47,627 bases of DNA from Alphaproteobacteria bacterium bin52 (GCA_002238645.1 MPMT01000037.1:1-47627), one strand, 5' to 3'. Shown: positions 32,856-43,396, counted from the first letter of the stretch. A program made the numbers and translations. Notes: generated by a model from the sequence alone, not told the origin.

Positions 32856-33551
32856 TCAGTGTCCTTCCGTTCCCTTGGTCATCCTGCCCAGCACCAGCCG
32901 GGCCAGTGGCAGTGTCACCGACCGGTGTTCGGTGAGCGACATCCTGTCCAGTTCCTCAACCAGTTGCCCGGCCGTCTCGAAGGTCCGGTCCATCCTGCTG
33001 GTGATGTAGGCCAGCGCGCCGTCCTCGACCCGCAGCTGGCGGTCGCGGAACATCTTCGCCATCACCTCGTGCAGCACCCTGTCCTCGGGCTGGCCGATGG
33101 CAACCACGGCAAGGGTCGCCAGTCGGGATGCCAGGTCCTCGGGCAGGATGCCGATGCCGCTGCACGGGACCCGGCTCAGCACCAGCACCGTGCCGCCCTG
33201 CTGCATCACCATGTTGTACAGCTGCAGAAGCGGCAACCCGGGCCAGTCGGCATCGAATCCGTCAATCAGGAGGTGGCGCGCGTCGTCGAGCAGCTCCGGG
33301 GGCGGCAGACGGACAAGTCCCGCCCGGTCGACATACGCGGCGCCAGCCCGCCGCCGCCAGGCGATCCCGAGATGGGTCTTGCCGCATCCCGCCGGTCCGA
33401 CAATGTTGAGACCGGTGATCTGCTCGGGCCAGTCCGGCCAGCGATCGATCCAGGCCACCGCGTCGCGGTTCGATGAGCACACCACGAACTCCTCGCGCAG
33501 GAACCCCGGCGCATGACCGAGATCGAGGGTGAGTTGCCCGGGCGTGCTCAC
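32856..33551 (-). CDS. hdaA: DnaA regulatory inactivator HdaA
   Basis: A 231-residue DnaA-like AAA+ protein without the DNA-binding domain. It joins the DNA polymerase sliding clamp and drives hydrolysis of DnaA-bound ATP, preventing re-initiation. The clamp-binding motif QLTLDL is at residues 6-11. Walker A is GPAGCGKTHLG; Walker B is degenerate (LLIDGFDADW), which is common for Hda. The sensor-2 end is EELDRMSLTEHRSVTLPLAR. The start is a GTG overlapping the AI-2E gene stop (GTGA), so translation is coupled. With gcrA it is the second replication or cell-cycle regulator in the window. Confidence 0.9.
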   Translation of the reverse strand: MSTPGQLTLDLGHAPGFLREEFVVCSSNRDAVAWIDRWPDWPEQITGLNIVGPAGCGKTHLGIAWRRRAGAAYVDRAGLVRLPPPELLDDARHLLIDGFDADWPGLPLLQLYNMVMQQGGTVLVLSRVPCSGIGILPEDLASRLATLAVVAIGQPEDRVLHEVMAKMFRDRQLRVEDGALAYITSRMDRTFETAGQLVEELDRMSLTEHRSVTLPLARLVLGRMTKGTEGH

Positions 33552-34639
33552 GACCGCTCCCGATCGCGCGGTTCACCGGCGTCATCGGCCGGCGGGATGC
33601 CATGCAGGTGCAACGGGCTCGCAAGGTATCGGACGAGTGCGAACCGCCCGATCACTCCGATGATGGCCGCCACCGGCAATGACAGCAGCACACCGACGAA
33701 GCCGAACAGGGTTCCGCCCGCGAGCAGGGCGAATATGACCCACACCGGGTGCAGGCCGACGGCATCCCCCACCAGCTTCGGGGTCAGAACGTTGCCTTCC
33801 AGCACCTGGCCGATCACGAAGATCACGCCCACGATGGCGATCGGCTGCCAGTCCGGAAACTGGATGGCGGCAAGGCTGATGCTGAGCACGCCGCCGAGGA
33901 TGGCGCCCACGAAGGGGATGAAGGAAATCCCTCCGACGAAGATGCCCACGACGATTCCGAAGTCCAGACCGGCAAAGCTGAGAGCGGTGCCGTAGTAGAC
34001 CATCAGCACCAGGCAGACACTGCCCTGGCCGCGCACGAAGGATGCCAGCGTCCTGTCGATGAGCCCCGCCTGTTCCCGTATCACCGGGCCCTGCGCCTGT
34101 GGCAGCCAGCCGCTGATGGTCCCCACCATGCGGTCCCAGTCGCGCAACAGGTAGAAGGCGACGATCGGCGTGATCAGGACCAGCGACAGCAGGTTGGTAA
34201 TCGCGACTCCGCCGGACACCACCCGTGCCAGGGTGCGGGTGATCCAGGGCAGGACCCCGCCGGCGAGCGACGGCAGTGATTCGAGCGACCCGTCGCGCGC
34301 TCCGGCATGAACGTTCTCGAGCACGGAACGCACCACCGGTTCGATCCGGGCGACCACTGCGGGCAGCAGTTCCGCGAGCCGCAGCAGCTGCGCGTTGACC
34401 ACCGGGACCAGCAACAGCAGGAACCCGAACGCCGCGACCACGAAGCCGCACAGCACCAGGGTGGCGCCAATGGTCCGGCCGCAGCCCGCTCGCTCGAGCC
34501 GGTCCACGATCGGGTCGAGCAGGTAGGCAATCGCCAGTCCGGCGACGAACGGCAACAGGACGTCGGCAAGCACGACCAGGAACAGCCCGGTCGCCCCGAG
34601 AAGCAGCAGCCAGAACAGTCCGCGTTCGCGTCTCGTCAT
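33548..34639 (-). CDS. AI-2E family transporter (PerM-like permease)
   Basis: A 363-residue inner-membrane protein with about eight hydrophobic segments and a soluble loop between the second and third (PAVVARIEPVVRSVLENVHA). The C-terminal blocks FGIVVGIFVGGISFIPFVGA and LTPKLVGDAVGLHPVWVIFA are the family signature. Members export small molecules such as autoinducer-2 or sodium; the substrate here is unknown. It follows the DUF2066 gene by 2 bp and overlaps hdaA by 4 bp, the same order as in many Rhodospirillales-like genomes. Confidence 0.9.
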   Translation of the reverse strand: MTRRERGLFWLLLLGATGLFLVVLADVLLPFVAGLAIAYLLDPIVDRLERAGCGRTIGATLVLCGFVVAAFGFLLLLVPVVNAQLLRLAELLPAVVARIEPVVRSVLENVHAGARDGSLESLPSLAGGVLPWITRTLARVVSGGVAITNLLSLVLITPIVAFYLLRDWDRMVGTISGWLPQAQGPVIREQAGLIDRTLASFVRGQGSVCLVLMVYYGTALSFAGLDFGIVVGIFVGGISFIPFVGAILGGVLSISLAAIQFPDWQPIAIVGVIFVIGQVLEGNVLTPKLVGDAVGLHPVWVIFALLAGGTLFGFVGVLLSLPVAAIIGVIGRFALVRYLASPLHLHGIPPADDAGEPRDRERS

Positions 34640-34641
34640 CG

Positions 34642-35802
34642 TCAGCTGCGCGGCGCCGCCGGGCTGCCCGCCGCGGGCGGACGGTAGCGCTCCGGCACCT
34701 GCCGCGAGCGCTCGGTGAGCACCGGCTGGTCGCGGCCCTGGTGGAGTTCGAGGTCCCGCTGGTGCAGCGCCGTGCGCAGCTGGTCGACATCACCGACCAT
34801 CACGATGTCGACAACCGCCGCCTGACGCGACAGGCGGCGCACGATAACGTCGCGAACGATTCCGATCGACTCGATCTGCCTGCGAATTGCGAGCCAGCGG
34901 CGAAAGGAATCCTCGATCGGTATCAGCACCGCGACACTGGTCCTGGCATCCCGGCTGACCAGGTTGGCGCGTTTCCAGTCATCTTCCAGAGCCGCGACCA
35001 CCTGCTCGACCGCCGCCTGGAACGCATCCCCGCTCCCGACCGAGACCGGGTCGGCGCGGGTCTCGGGTCCGGACCCCGGTCCGTGGCGGACCAGCGACAC
35101 CTCGAGCCCGGTCCTTTCCCCGTCGGGGACCGCACGGGCCAGGGAGACAACGGCGTCACCGGCGCCGTAGCGCTCGGCAAGCAGCTGCAGGGGCGCCCAG
35201 TCGCGACCGAGCGCGGCGCTCACCGGGAGATCGCGCATGTCCTGCAGGTCGCCCCAGGGCACGACGATCGGCAGCAGTCCGTCGGGCGGCTCGAAGTCCT
35301 GCCACGCCTCGCGCCAGGGGTTGGGGTCTTCCCACAACATTTCGTGTACACCGTCGCTCAGCACCGGGATCACCAGGACCGGACGGCTTCGTGTCTCGGC
35401 GAAGGAAATCCCCATGTCGTTCATCAGGTTGCGGACTGCATCTGGTCGAAAACCGAACGACAGTTCCGCAATGTACCGGACCTTCGAGGTCCGCTCCTTC
35501 AGGATCTCGTAGTCATGGATGAGCGCGCGCACCTCCTCCTGGCCGAGCCCGGTCAGCCTCGCGGACTGTTCCGCCAGCACCATGCGCTCGACCAGGCGTT
35601 TCCACGCCAGGGTCTCGCCGCGCTCGAGTGCCTGTTCGCGTGCGGCCAGCGATGACGAGGCCGTCACGTCCACCTCGACGGGCGCGACGATGAACACGTC
35701 GTCCCCCGCACGCACCGCCACGGTGGCCATGGCGAGGACCAGCACGACGAGCATCGCCAGCATGCCGGGAACACATGGGCGCGCGAGACGGAGCGATTTC
35801 AT
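34642..35802 (-). CDS. DUF2066 periplasmic protein
   Basis: A 386-residue protein with an N-terminal signal or anchor segment (MLAMLVVLVLAMATVAVRAG). The DUF2066 domain covers roughly residues 35-310; family blocks are REQALERGETLAWKRLVERM and YEILKERTSKVRYIAELSFG. The function of DUF2066 proteins is not established. The last 40 residues are Pro/Arg/Gln rich. The ATG at 35802 follows CCCGGAGG and is preferred over a start 39 bases upstream. It is the first gene of the operon running to ppx, so the promoter should lie at 35803-35900. Confidence 0.8.
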   Translation of the reverse strand: MKSLRLARPCVPGMLAMLVVLVLAMATVAVRAGDDVFIVAPVEVDVTASSSLAAREQALERGETLAWKRLVERMVLAEQSARLTGLGQEEVRALIHDYEILKERTSKVRYIAELSFGFRPDAVRNLMNDMGISFAETRSRPVLVIPVLSDGVHEMLWEDPNPWREAWQDFEPPDGLLPIVVPWGDLQDMRDLPVSAALGRDWAPLQLLAERYGAGDAVVSLARAVPDGERTGLEVSLVRHGPGSGPETRADPVSVGSGDAFQAAVEQVVAALEDDWKRANLVSRDARTSVAVLIPIEDSFRRWLAIRRQIESIGIVRDVIVRRLSRQAAVVDIVMVGDVDQLRTALHQRDLELHQGRDQPVLTERSRQVPERYRPPAAGSPAAPRS

Positions 35803-36201
35803 CTGGGCAGCCTCCGGGAGCAACACCACCCATCCTATCACACCGGCACCGCGACACCCTTGCTCGGCACGGAAGCGGCAACCTGTTTCGGAAAACCGGT
35901 CCCCGGCCGGACCGTGCGGATTTCGGGTCAGCCTACCGGCACCGTCGCGCCTAATTCACCTGCCGCGTTGCGACACCCGCGCACGGGAACGTGCATGGCG
36001 CGTTCCAGCGCACCGTACTGGCGGAACCCTGTATCCAGATCCGCATGATCAGGGCAGGCACCAGCACCTCGCCAAACGGTTGTCCTTCACCCCGCCGGCG
36101 CAGGGACGGGAATGTCCCGCCTACAATCGAGACCTGTTCGGGAGACACCGCCTGATGAGATGGTAGGCGCGGCTTCCTGATATGGTTCATTCGACATCCG
36201 G
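35803..36201. other. 0.4 kb without a gene
   Basis: This stretch lies between the DUF2066 gene and the ISKra4-like fragment. It should contain the promoter of the DUF2066-to-ppx operon near its left end, but no clear -35/-10 pair was read. The right half shows no recognisable coding and may already belong to decayed mobile DNA. Confidence 0.4.
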
Positions 36202-36697
36202 ATGCCAGTGGCATCAACTGTTTTCACGCCAGCCAGCACAGCATTTGAATATCGCCGGGGGCACGCACAGACGCCCGGGACATGGTTCCGGACTTGGCGC
36301 CGTATGCTGCGCGACGACCCCGACGGGATCGAGCGGGTCACTCGGGCCATCCGCTACCTGCGCAGCACGGCACGCTCGCGACAGGCGTACAAGGACCTTG
36401 ATCGGGAGTTGAACGTCTTCCGCAAGAACCGGGAGCGCATGCGCTATGCCGAACTCGCGAACAACGCTCTGAGCATTGGAACCAGCATTGTTGAAGCTGC
36501 AAACAAGCTGCTTGTGACCCAACGTGATGAAACGCAGTGGCATGCGCTGGCGGCTTGCCTCCGGTCAGGCCGTGCTGACGTTCCGGGCCCTGCAGAAATC
36601 TGACCTGTTCGATCGCACATGGTCTAGCCTGATGGCCGTCAGGGATGCAGCTGCCAACGACAACCTTCCCCTGTCAGACCGCACCCTCGCCGCATGA
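36202..36697 (+). pseudogene. ISKra4-family transposase, C-terminal fragment with frameshift
   Basis: The frame carries the ending typical of ISKra4-family transposases: DDPDGIERVTRAIRYLRS, FRKNRERMRYAELANNALSI, SIVEAANKLLVTQR. At about 36525 one extra base shifts the frame (AACGTGATGAAA). The following phase continues MKRSGMRWRLASGQAVLTFR, then LQKSDLFDRTW, to a TGA at 36695-36697. The N-terminal two thirds of the protein are missing. The fragment is dead and marks the left edge of the mobile-element mosaic. Confidence 0.75.
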
Positions 36698-36738
36698 TGC
36701 TCGACAAGGTTCCGGAATAAACAGGAAACCTTCATGGC

Positions 36739-37155
36739 GTGACACGAGGGTCACACCGGGCGGCAAAGAAGCGTTACAAGCTGGAAGCGATCGTCAGTCT
36801 GCCGCAGCGGGAAGAGGTTTTGTACGGCCGGGGCATGTCGATGGCGGACGCGATCCGGCATCTGGGGATCAGCGAGGTTACGTTCTATCGGTGGCGCAAG
36901 GAGTACGCCGCGATGAGCGGCGATCGGCTTCGCCGCCTCAAGGTGCTGGGGCAGCCCCGCTTGACCCAGCGTCGTGTCCCTTGCGGCGGTGGCGACGAGG
37001 ACCGCCAGGTCGCGGACATGATCGAGCTGGCGCGCCAGTATGGCCGTACGGCTGTCGACAGATCGCGGCACTGCCGCGTGCCGCCGGCTGGTCAAGTCAA
37101 CGACAAGCGGATCGAGCGCCTGAGGCGATGCGAGGAGCTGAAGGTGCCCGGCAAA
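36739..37155 (+). pseudogene. IS3-family transposase remnant (orfA joined to orfB piece)
   Basis: The first part is an OrfA helix-turn-helix: REEVLYGRGMSMADAIRHLG, ISEVTFYRWRKEYAAM, RLRRLKVL. After about 36955 it jumps to a middle piece of OrfB: DMIELARQYGR, then in a second frame YGCRQIAALPRAAGW, then back to VNDKRIERLRRCEELKVPGK. The two frame changes compensate each other. The leucine-zipper end of OrfA and the DDE domain are gone. This is a deletion remnant, not a working transposase. Confidence 0.75.
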
Positions 37156-37290
37156 CACAGCACGCGCGTGGGCGCCGCCCAGGACACGATCGCCGTCAGT
37201 ATCGAGCTGCCGGTGATCCTGCAGGCCGGGCGGTGGAAGTCCGCCGCCATGGTCAACCGCTACGGGGACCAGCTACAGCCGCACTCGTGG
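37152..37290 (+). pseudogene. Tyrosine recombinase (integrase), C-terminal tail
   Basis: Directly after the IS3 piece, in the same frame, comes HSTRVGAAQDTIAVSIELPV followed by ILQAGRWKSAAMVNRYGDQL. This is the end of a phage-type integrase: the conserved His and Arg of HSxRVGAAQD, the W of GRW, and the nucleophile Tyr of VNRY. The rest of the enzyme is absent. The join to the IS3 fragment falls within the word KHS, so the two may have recombined at a short shared sequence. Confidence 0.7.
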
Positions 37291-37490
37291 TCCATCATTT
37301 CTTGCTCCGCCATTGACATAAAGCGTAACGCTTCCAGACCATTTTCAGGAACAGGGCTCGTCGGACCTGAATCTTGACGCACTCCCGGACCTCAAGCTAC
37401 GCATTCAACGGACGCGACACATGCGGCCTTGATTTCCTGCTTCGATATCGCACATTCGACAACGGAAGCCGATGTCTTGCGGGCCGGCGA

Positions 37491-38981
37491 ATGGCACCCG
37501 AGAACCTGACCTTGATCCATCTCTCCAATGCCACGTTGAACGACCTGCCCACGTCCATTGCACGGCCTGTCTACGACCGGGCGGCCCTGACGCCGGGTAT
37601 CCTCCACATCGGGCTCGGAAATTTCCACCGCGCGCACCAAGCGTGGTACCTGCATCGGCTGTTTCAGCATGGCCACAACGGCGATTGGGCGATCGTCGGC
37701 GCCGGGGTCCGTCCGAGCGATTCGATTCAGCGCGAGAAGCTCTTGAGACAGGATTGCCTGTCGACGCTGATCGAACTCGACCCGGCCGGCCGGTCGGCGG
37801 AGGTGAGTGGCGCGATGATCGACTACGCGCCCGTTGCGCAAGGCAACGCCGCCCTCATTCGCCGGATGGTCGATCCTGCAATTCGGATTGTCTCGCTCAC
37901 GGTGACCGAGGGCGGATACTATGTCGATGCCCCGACGAACGGCTTTGACGCATCACATCCCGACATCCAGCATGACATCCTGTATCCGGACCGTCCGCGC
38001 ACTGCATTCGGCGCGATGGTGGCGGCGCTCAGGTTCAGGCGGGACCGGCGGTCAGGCCCGTTTACCGGCCTGAGTTGCGATAATCTTGTCGGCAACGGCG
38101 CATTATTGCGCCAGACCGTGGTCTCGCTCGCCCGGGCATCTGACCCGGTCCTTGCAGAGTGGATCGACGAGAACTGCTCGTTCCCGAACTCGATGGTCGA
38201 TTGCATCGTTCCTGTAACCGGCCCGAACGAGCTGGCTCTGGCGCGTACATTCGGCGTCGACGACGCAGTTCCAGTCACGCACGAGAACTTCCGCCAGTGG
38301 GTTATCGACGACGATTTTTGCTCCGGGCGGCCGGACTGGGAACGCGTCGGCGCTTCTTTCTCGGACAGGGTCCACGACTACGAGGCGATGAAGATTCGTA
38401 TCCTCAACGCGGGGCACCAGATGATCGCCAATGCAGGCGAGATTCTCTCGATCGAGACTATCGCGGAGTGCATGGCGCAGCCTCTGATCGCCGCTCTCTT
38501 TTGCAAGGTGCAACGCGAGGAAATAGCACCCCACGTCAAGGCAGTCCCGGATTTCACTCCCGACGAGTACGTGAATCTGATCGCCCGCCGTTTCTCCAAC
38601 CCCGCCATCGGAGACACAACACGGCGTGTCGCTTTCGACGGATCGTCGCGCCATGCCGGGTTTCTCATGCCGAGTATTCGGGATGCCATCGGAACCGGCG
38701 CACCGGTCGAGGGGCTTGCGCTGGTAGAGGCACTCTGGGCGCGCATGTGCGAGGGCCGACGCGAAGACGGCTCCGTCATCGAGCCGAACGACCCTCAGTG
38801 GGACAAGCTTGCGGCCGTCGCGAGAGCAGCGCGGAACAATCCGCGTGCCTGGCTGGAGCAGCGCCAAATCTATGGCGACCTCAACGAGGCGCCGCGGTTC
38901 GCGGCAGCTTTCGAGCGTTGGCTCAACAAGATTCTATCGGACGGTTGCGAGGCGTCGTTACAGGCCTACGTGACCTCGTAG
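37491..38981 (+). CDS. mtlK: Mannitol/polyol dehydrogenase, long-chain family
   Basis: A 496-residue NAD-dependent polyol dehydrogenase that oxidises mannitol, arabitol or sorbitol to the ketose. Family blocks are LHIGLGNFHRAHQAWYLHRL near the N-terminus, SLTVTEGGYY, SCDNLVGNGALLR and the catalytic Lys region MKIRILNAGHQMIANAGEIL. Length fits the family (480-500). The ATG at 37491 starts the conserved domain; the 40 residues of open frame before it are not family-like. It converges with the smoK end, separated by 55 bp. It presumably handles the polyol brought in by SmoEFGK. The symbol is by analogy with Rhodobacter mtlK. Confidence 0.88.
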   Translation: MAPENLTLIHLSNATLNDLPTSIARPVYDRAALTPGILHIGLGNFHRAHQAWYLHRLFQHGHNGDWAIVGAGVRPSDSIQREKLLRQDCLSTLIELDPAGRSAEVSGAMIDYAPVAQGNAALIRRMVDPAIRIVSLTVTEGGYYVDAPTNGFDASHPDIQHDILYPDRPRTAFGAMVAALRFRRDRRSGPFTGLSCDNLVGNGALLRQTVVSLARASDPVLAEWIDENCSFPNSMVDCIVPVTGPNELALARTFGVDDAVPVTHENFRQWVIDDDFCSGRPDWERVGASFSDRVHDYEAMKIRILNAGHQMIANAGEILSIETIAECMAQPLIAALFCKVQREEIAPHVKAVPDFTPDEYVNLIARRFSNPAIGDTTRRVAFDGSSRHAGFLMPSIRDAIGTGAPVEGLALVEALWARMCEGRREDGSVIEPNDPQWDKLAAVARAARNNPRAWLEQRQIYGDLNEAPRFAAAFERWLNKILSDGCEASLQAYVTS

Positions 38982-39036
38982 CCGAAACTCGGCGATATAT
39001 CCGGCGGCGTCGAGATCTCCTGATCCATCCGGGCCC

Positions 39037-40041
<1,005 letters not shown>

Positions 40042-40051
40042 TTCCTTGTCC

Positions 40052-40882
40052 TCACTTCACAGCGCCGAAAGTCAGGCCGCGGACGAGTTGTTTCTGGCTG
40101 AACCACCCAAGGATCAGGATTGGCGCGATTGCCATGGTCGAGGCGGCGCTCAGCTTGGCGTAGAACAGGCCCTCGGGGCTCGAATAGCTGGCGATGAAGG
40201 CGGTCAGCGGGCCGGCCTTCGCCGCCGTCAGGTTCAGCGTCCAGAAAGCCTCGTTCCACGCCAGGATGAAGTTCAGAAGGACGGTCGAGGCGATGCCCGG
40301 CACGGCCATGGGCGTTAGCACGTAAACGATCTCGTTCCTCAGCGGCGCGCCGTCCATCCGCGCCGCTTCCAGGATCTCGCCGGGAATTTCCCTGAAATAA
40401 GTGTAAAGCATCCAGACGATGATCGGCAGGTTGATCAGCATCATCACGATAACGAGGCCGACGCGCGTGTCGAGGAGTCCCAGCTCGATGAAAATAAGGT
40501 AGATCGGATAGAGGACGCCGACCGCCGGCAGCATCTTGGTCGAAAGCATCCAGAGCAACACGTCCTTGGTCCGCCTCGACGGCACGAATGCCATCGACCA
40601 TGCGGCGGGAATCGCGACGACGATGCCGACAAGCGTCGAGCAGCCGGCGATGACCACCGAGTTCCACAGGTAGCGCATATAGTCCGAACGCTCCTGCACC
40701 ACGGAATAGTTCTCCAGCGTCCAGTTGAAGAAGAAAAAGAGCGGTGGGTCGGCGATCGCCTCCGCCTCGGTCTTGAAACTCGTCAGGACGGTCCAGAGGA
40801 CCGGGAAGAAGATCAGTAGTCCGATCGCCCAAGCGACGACGGTGTTGACGGTCTTTCGCTGGTTCGTGACAGCGCGGGCCAT
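40052..40882 (-). CDS. smoG: Polyol ABC transporter permease SmoG
   Basis: A 276-residue MalG-type inner-membrane permease with six hydrophobic segments, the first at about 13-35. The ATPase-docking EAA loop is at about 171-190 ([20 protein letters not shown]). Before it lies [20 protein letters not shown], typical of mannitol/sorbitol permeases. It starts 12 bp after the smoF stop and pairs with SmoF. Confidence 0.92.
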   Translation of the reverse strand: MARAVTNQRKTVNTVVAWAIGLLIFFPVLWTVLTSFKTEAEAIADPPLFFFFNWTLENYSVVQERSDYMRYLWNSVVIAGCSTLVGIVVAIPAAWSMAFVPSRRTKDVLLWMLSTKMLPAVGVLYPIYLIFIELGLLDTRVGLVIVMMLINLPIIVWMLYTYFREIPGEILEAARMDGAPLRNEIVYVLTPMAVPGIASTVLLNFILAWNEAFWTLNLTAAKAGPLTAFIASYSSPEGLFYAKLSAASTMAIAPILILGWFSQKQLVRGLTFGAVK

Positions 40883-40894
40883 GGCTCTTCTTCC

Positions 40895-41761
40895 TCACGC
40901 GTCCAGGTTCTTGCCGACGATGCGCATCAGGAACAGTGCCACGATATTGGCGAGGATGATTGCGTAGACGCCACCTGCAGACCCGAGACCCACATTCTGG
41001 CTCTCCAGCACTCGCTGGAAGATCAGGTAGGTCAGCGTCCGAGTGCCGAACGAGCCCTGCGTCGTGACGAAGATTTCGGCAAAGATCGAAAGCAGGAAAA
41101 TCGTCTGGATCAGAATGACGATGGTGATCGCCTGCCCGAGATGCGGAAGGACGATGTGACCGAACCGGGCGAACGGAGAGGCGCCGTCCATTTCCGCCGC
41201 CTCCAGCTGCTCGCTGTCGAGCGATTGCATCGCCGTCAGCAGAATCAGCGTCGCAAAGGGCAGCCATTGCCACGAGACGATCAGCACGATGGAGAAGATC
41301 GGGGCCTGGCTGAGCCACTCCACCGGCGCCAGCCCGAAAAACTTCCAGAGATGCGCGAAGAGCCCGTTCACCGGGTCCATGAGCATGTTCTTCCAGACCA
41401 GCGCGGACACCGTCGGCATCACGAAGAACGGCGCAATCACCAGGATACGGACGATACCCTGCCCCCACATGGGCTGGTCCAGCAGGAGCGCCAGAAACAC
41501 CCCCAGGACCACAGTTATCAGGAGCACACCGCCGACGATGATGAGCGTGGTCTGGACGCTCGGCCAGAACGAGCTCGAGGTGACGAAGCGGACATAATTG
41601 TCGAGCCCGACCCACCCCAGGTCGCCGCCTCTCAGCGGCAGGTAGCGCTTGAGGGAGAAGTAAAGCGTCATTGTCAGCGGCACGAGCATCCAGACGAGGA
41701 GCAGGAACACCGCAGGCGCCATCATCAGGCGAGCGGCCGACCTGGAATGCTCGGTGGCCAT
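40895..41761 (-). CDS. smoF: Polyol ABC transporter permease SmoF
   Basis: A 288-residue MalF-type inner-membrane permease with six hydrophobic segments; the first is at about 13-35. The block LKRYLPLRGGDLGWVGLDNY and the EAA loop at about 187-206 (EAAEMDGASPFARFGHIVLP) fit the sorbitol/mannitol branch. It is separated from smoE by 179 bp containing a strong hairpin and precedes smoG by 12 bp. Confidence 0.92.
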   Translation of the reverse strand: MATEHSRSAARLMMAPAVFLLLVWMLVPLTMTLYFSLKRYLPLRGGDLGWVGLDNYVRFVTSSSFWPSVQTTLIIVGGVLLITVVLGVFLALLLDQPMWGQGIVRILVIAPFFVMPTVSALVWKNMLMDPVNGLFAHLWKFFGLAPVEWLSQAPIFSIVLIVSWQWLPFATLILLTAMQSLDSEQLEAAEMDGASPFARFGHIVLPHLGQAITIVILIQTIFLLSIFAEIFVTTQGSFGTRTLTYLIFQRVLESQNVGLGSAGGVYAIILANIVALFLMRIVGKNLDA

Positions 41762-41801
41762 GACGCATCTCCTTTCGCGCCAGAGACGACTGCCACTGTG
41801 A

Positions 41802-41828
41802 ACGGAGGGCGCGAATACCGCCCTCCGT
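41802..41828 (-). other. 10-bp stem hairpin between smoE and smoF
   Basis: ACGGAGGGCG at 41802-41811 pairs perfectly with CGCCCTCCGT at 41819-41828 around a 7-nt loop. No T-run follows on the minus strand. As in the ugp operon, a hairpin right after the binding-protein gene would stabilise that part of the mRNA or thin out transcription into the permeases. Confidence 0.65.
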
Positions 41829-41940
41829 CGCCGGGAAAGTGCCGTTTACGGCTTCAGCTGGAAAGACCTGTACATTCGGTCCGTCAACCCTTCGGGTTAG
41901 AGGAGTGGATGAGTTCTTTAGGGTATTCCGGCCTGTCTCC

Positions 41941-43260
41941 CTAGTAGCCGGCGGCTTCCATTTCGTCGGCCGTGAGAGCCTGGGCCTTTTCAAGCGCCTC
42001 CGCGACGGTCTGCTGACCGGCGAGCGCGGCCGAAAACTCCTGTCCCACCAGTGTCGCGATGCCCGCAAATTCCGGGATCGCGACGAACTGCACGCCGGTA
42101 TAGGGCACGGGATCGACGGTCGGCTGTGTTGGGTTCGCGGCGTTTATCGAATTCAGCGTCATCCGGGCAAAGGGCGCCGCCTCAAGATAGGCAGGGTTCT
42201 GGTAGAGCGATGTCCGCGTGCCCGGCGGGACATTGGCCCAGCCTTCCTTCGACGCCACCAGTTCGGTGTAGCCCTTGCCGGTCGCCCAGGTGATGAACTT
42301 CTTTGCCGCGTCCGTGGCATCGGATCCCGCCGGGATCGCCAGCGACCAGGCCCAGAGCCAGTTTCCGCGCCTGCCAAGCCCGTTGTCCGGAGCGAGAGCG
42401 AACCCGACGCTGTCGGCCACGGTCGAATCCTTCGGATTGGTCACGAAGGAGGCCGCCACGGTCGCGTCGATCCACATGCCGCACTTGCCCTGCTGGAACA
42501 GCGACAGGTTTTCGTTGAACCCATTGGTCGAGGCGCCCGGAGGACCGTACTCGGTCATAAGGTCCATGTAGAAGTTGAGCGTGTCGGACCAGGCCTCGCT
42601 GTCGAACTGGGGCTTCCAGTCCTCGTCGAACCAGCGCGCGCCGAAGGAGTTCGCGGTAGCGGTCAGGAACGCCATGTTCTCGCCCCAGCCGGCCTTGCCG
42701 CGCAGGCACACCCCGTAGATTCCCCCATCCTTGTCGGTCATCGCCGCGGCGGCTTCCTTGATGAAGGCCCAGGTCGGCGCTTCCGGCATCTCAAGGCCGG
42801 CCTTTTTCATCAGGTCGGTCCGATACATCACCATGGAGCTTTCACCGTAGAACGGCGCGGCGTAGAGCTCGCCATCGACGGTCAGACCGGAGCGAATCGC
42901 AGGCAGGAGGTCGTCCGCATCCCACTCGGCGGGCAGATCGTTCAGTGACACGAGCCAGCCATTCTTCCCCCAGATCGGAACCTCGTAGGTGCCGATGGTC
43001 AGAACGTCGAACTGGCCGCCCTTTGTGGCGATATCCTGAGTCACGCGCTGCCGCAGAACGTTTTCTTCCAGCGTCACCCATTCGAGAGCGATGTCGGGAT
43101 GCCGGGACGTGAAGTCTTCTGTCAGCCCCTGCATCCGGATCATGTCGCCGTTGTTCACGGTGGCAATGGTGACGGTCGTGGTGTGCGAACTGGCGTAGGC
43201 TCCCGTCGCGGCGAAAAGCGCAAGCGCACTGGCCGCACAGATTGTGGTTTTCAACCGCAT
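41941..43260 (-). CDS. smoE: Periplasmic polyol-binding protein
   Basis: A 439-residue extracellular solute-binding protein that captures sorbitol, mannitol or a related polyol. A Sec signal peptide (MRLKTTICAASALALFAATG) ends near AYASS. Blocks such as TIATVNNGDMIRMQGLTEDF, DVLTIGTYEVPIWGKNGWLV and LYAAPFYGESSMVMYRTDL mark the SmoE/MtlE branch. The ATG at 43260 follows GGGAGAGA and opens the signal peptide, so the longer frame is rejected. It is first of smoEFGK and lies 136 bp after the ROK regulator gene, a gap with a promoter-operator candidate. Confidence 0.93.
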   Translation of the reverse strand: MRLKTTICAASALALFAATGAYASSHTTTVTIATVNNGDMIRMQGLTEDFTSRHPDIALEWVTLEENVLRQRVTQDIATKGGQFDVLTIGTYEVPIWGKNGWLVSLNDLPAEWDADDLLPAIRSGLTVDGELYAAPFYGESSMVMYRTDLMKKAGLEMPEAPTWAFIKEAAAAMTDKDGGIYGVCLRGKAGWGENMAFLTATANSFGARWFDEDWKPQFDSEAWSDTLNFYMDLMTEYGPPGASTNGFNENLSLFQQGKCGMWIDATVAASFVTNPKDSTVADSVGFALAPDNGLGRRGNWLWAWSLAIPAGSDATDAAKKFITWATGKGYTELVASKEGWANVPPGTRTSLYQNPAYLEAAPFARMTLNSINAANPTQPTVDPVPYTGVQFVAIPEFAGIATLVGQEFSAALAGQQTVAEALEKAQALTADEMEAAGY

Positions 43261-43301
43261 CCGGTTTCTCTCCCGTGTCTTTCCAAAATTTCCCAACTTG
43301 A

Positions 43302-43333
43302 TTGACTTAATGGGGTGCCCGTTTGCGAGTCAA
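43302..43333 (-). promoter_or_regulatory. Candidate smoE promoter with inverted repeat
   Basis: Minus strand: TTGACT (43333-43328), a 17-bp spacer, TTAAGT (43310-43305), about 45 bp before the smoE start. The -35 hexamer TTGACT and an AGTCAA (43307-43302 region) form inverted arms around the core promoter, so a dimeric repressor such as the adjacent ROK protein could bind there. The surrounding gap is clearly more AT-rich than the genes. Confidence 0.4.
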
Positions 43334-43396
43334 GCAATAAATGGCAATGAGACCGGCAGCTTCAGAAGACCGGCCCCACCCGACCGGCCACGGCGT

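Noticed and set aside
41802..41828. Intrinsic terminator after smoE
   Set aside because: The stem is strong but no T-run follows and the smoF-G-K genes need the same transcript; it is better read as an mRNA-stabilising hairpin.
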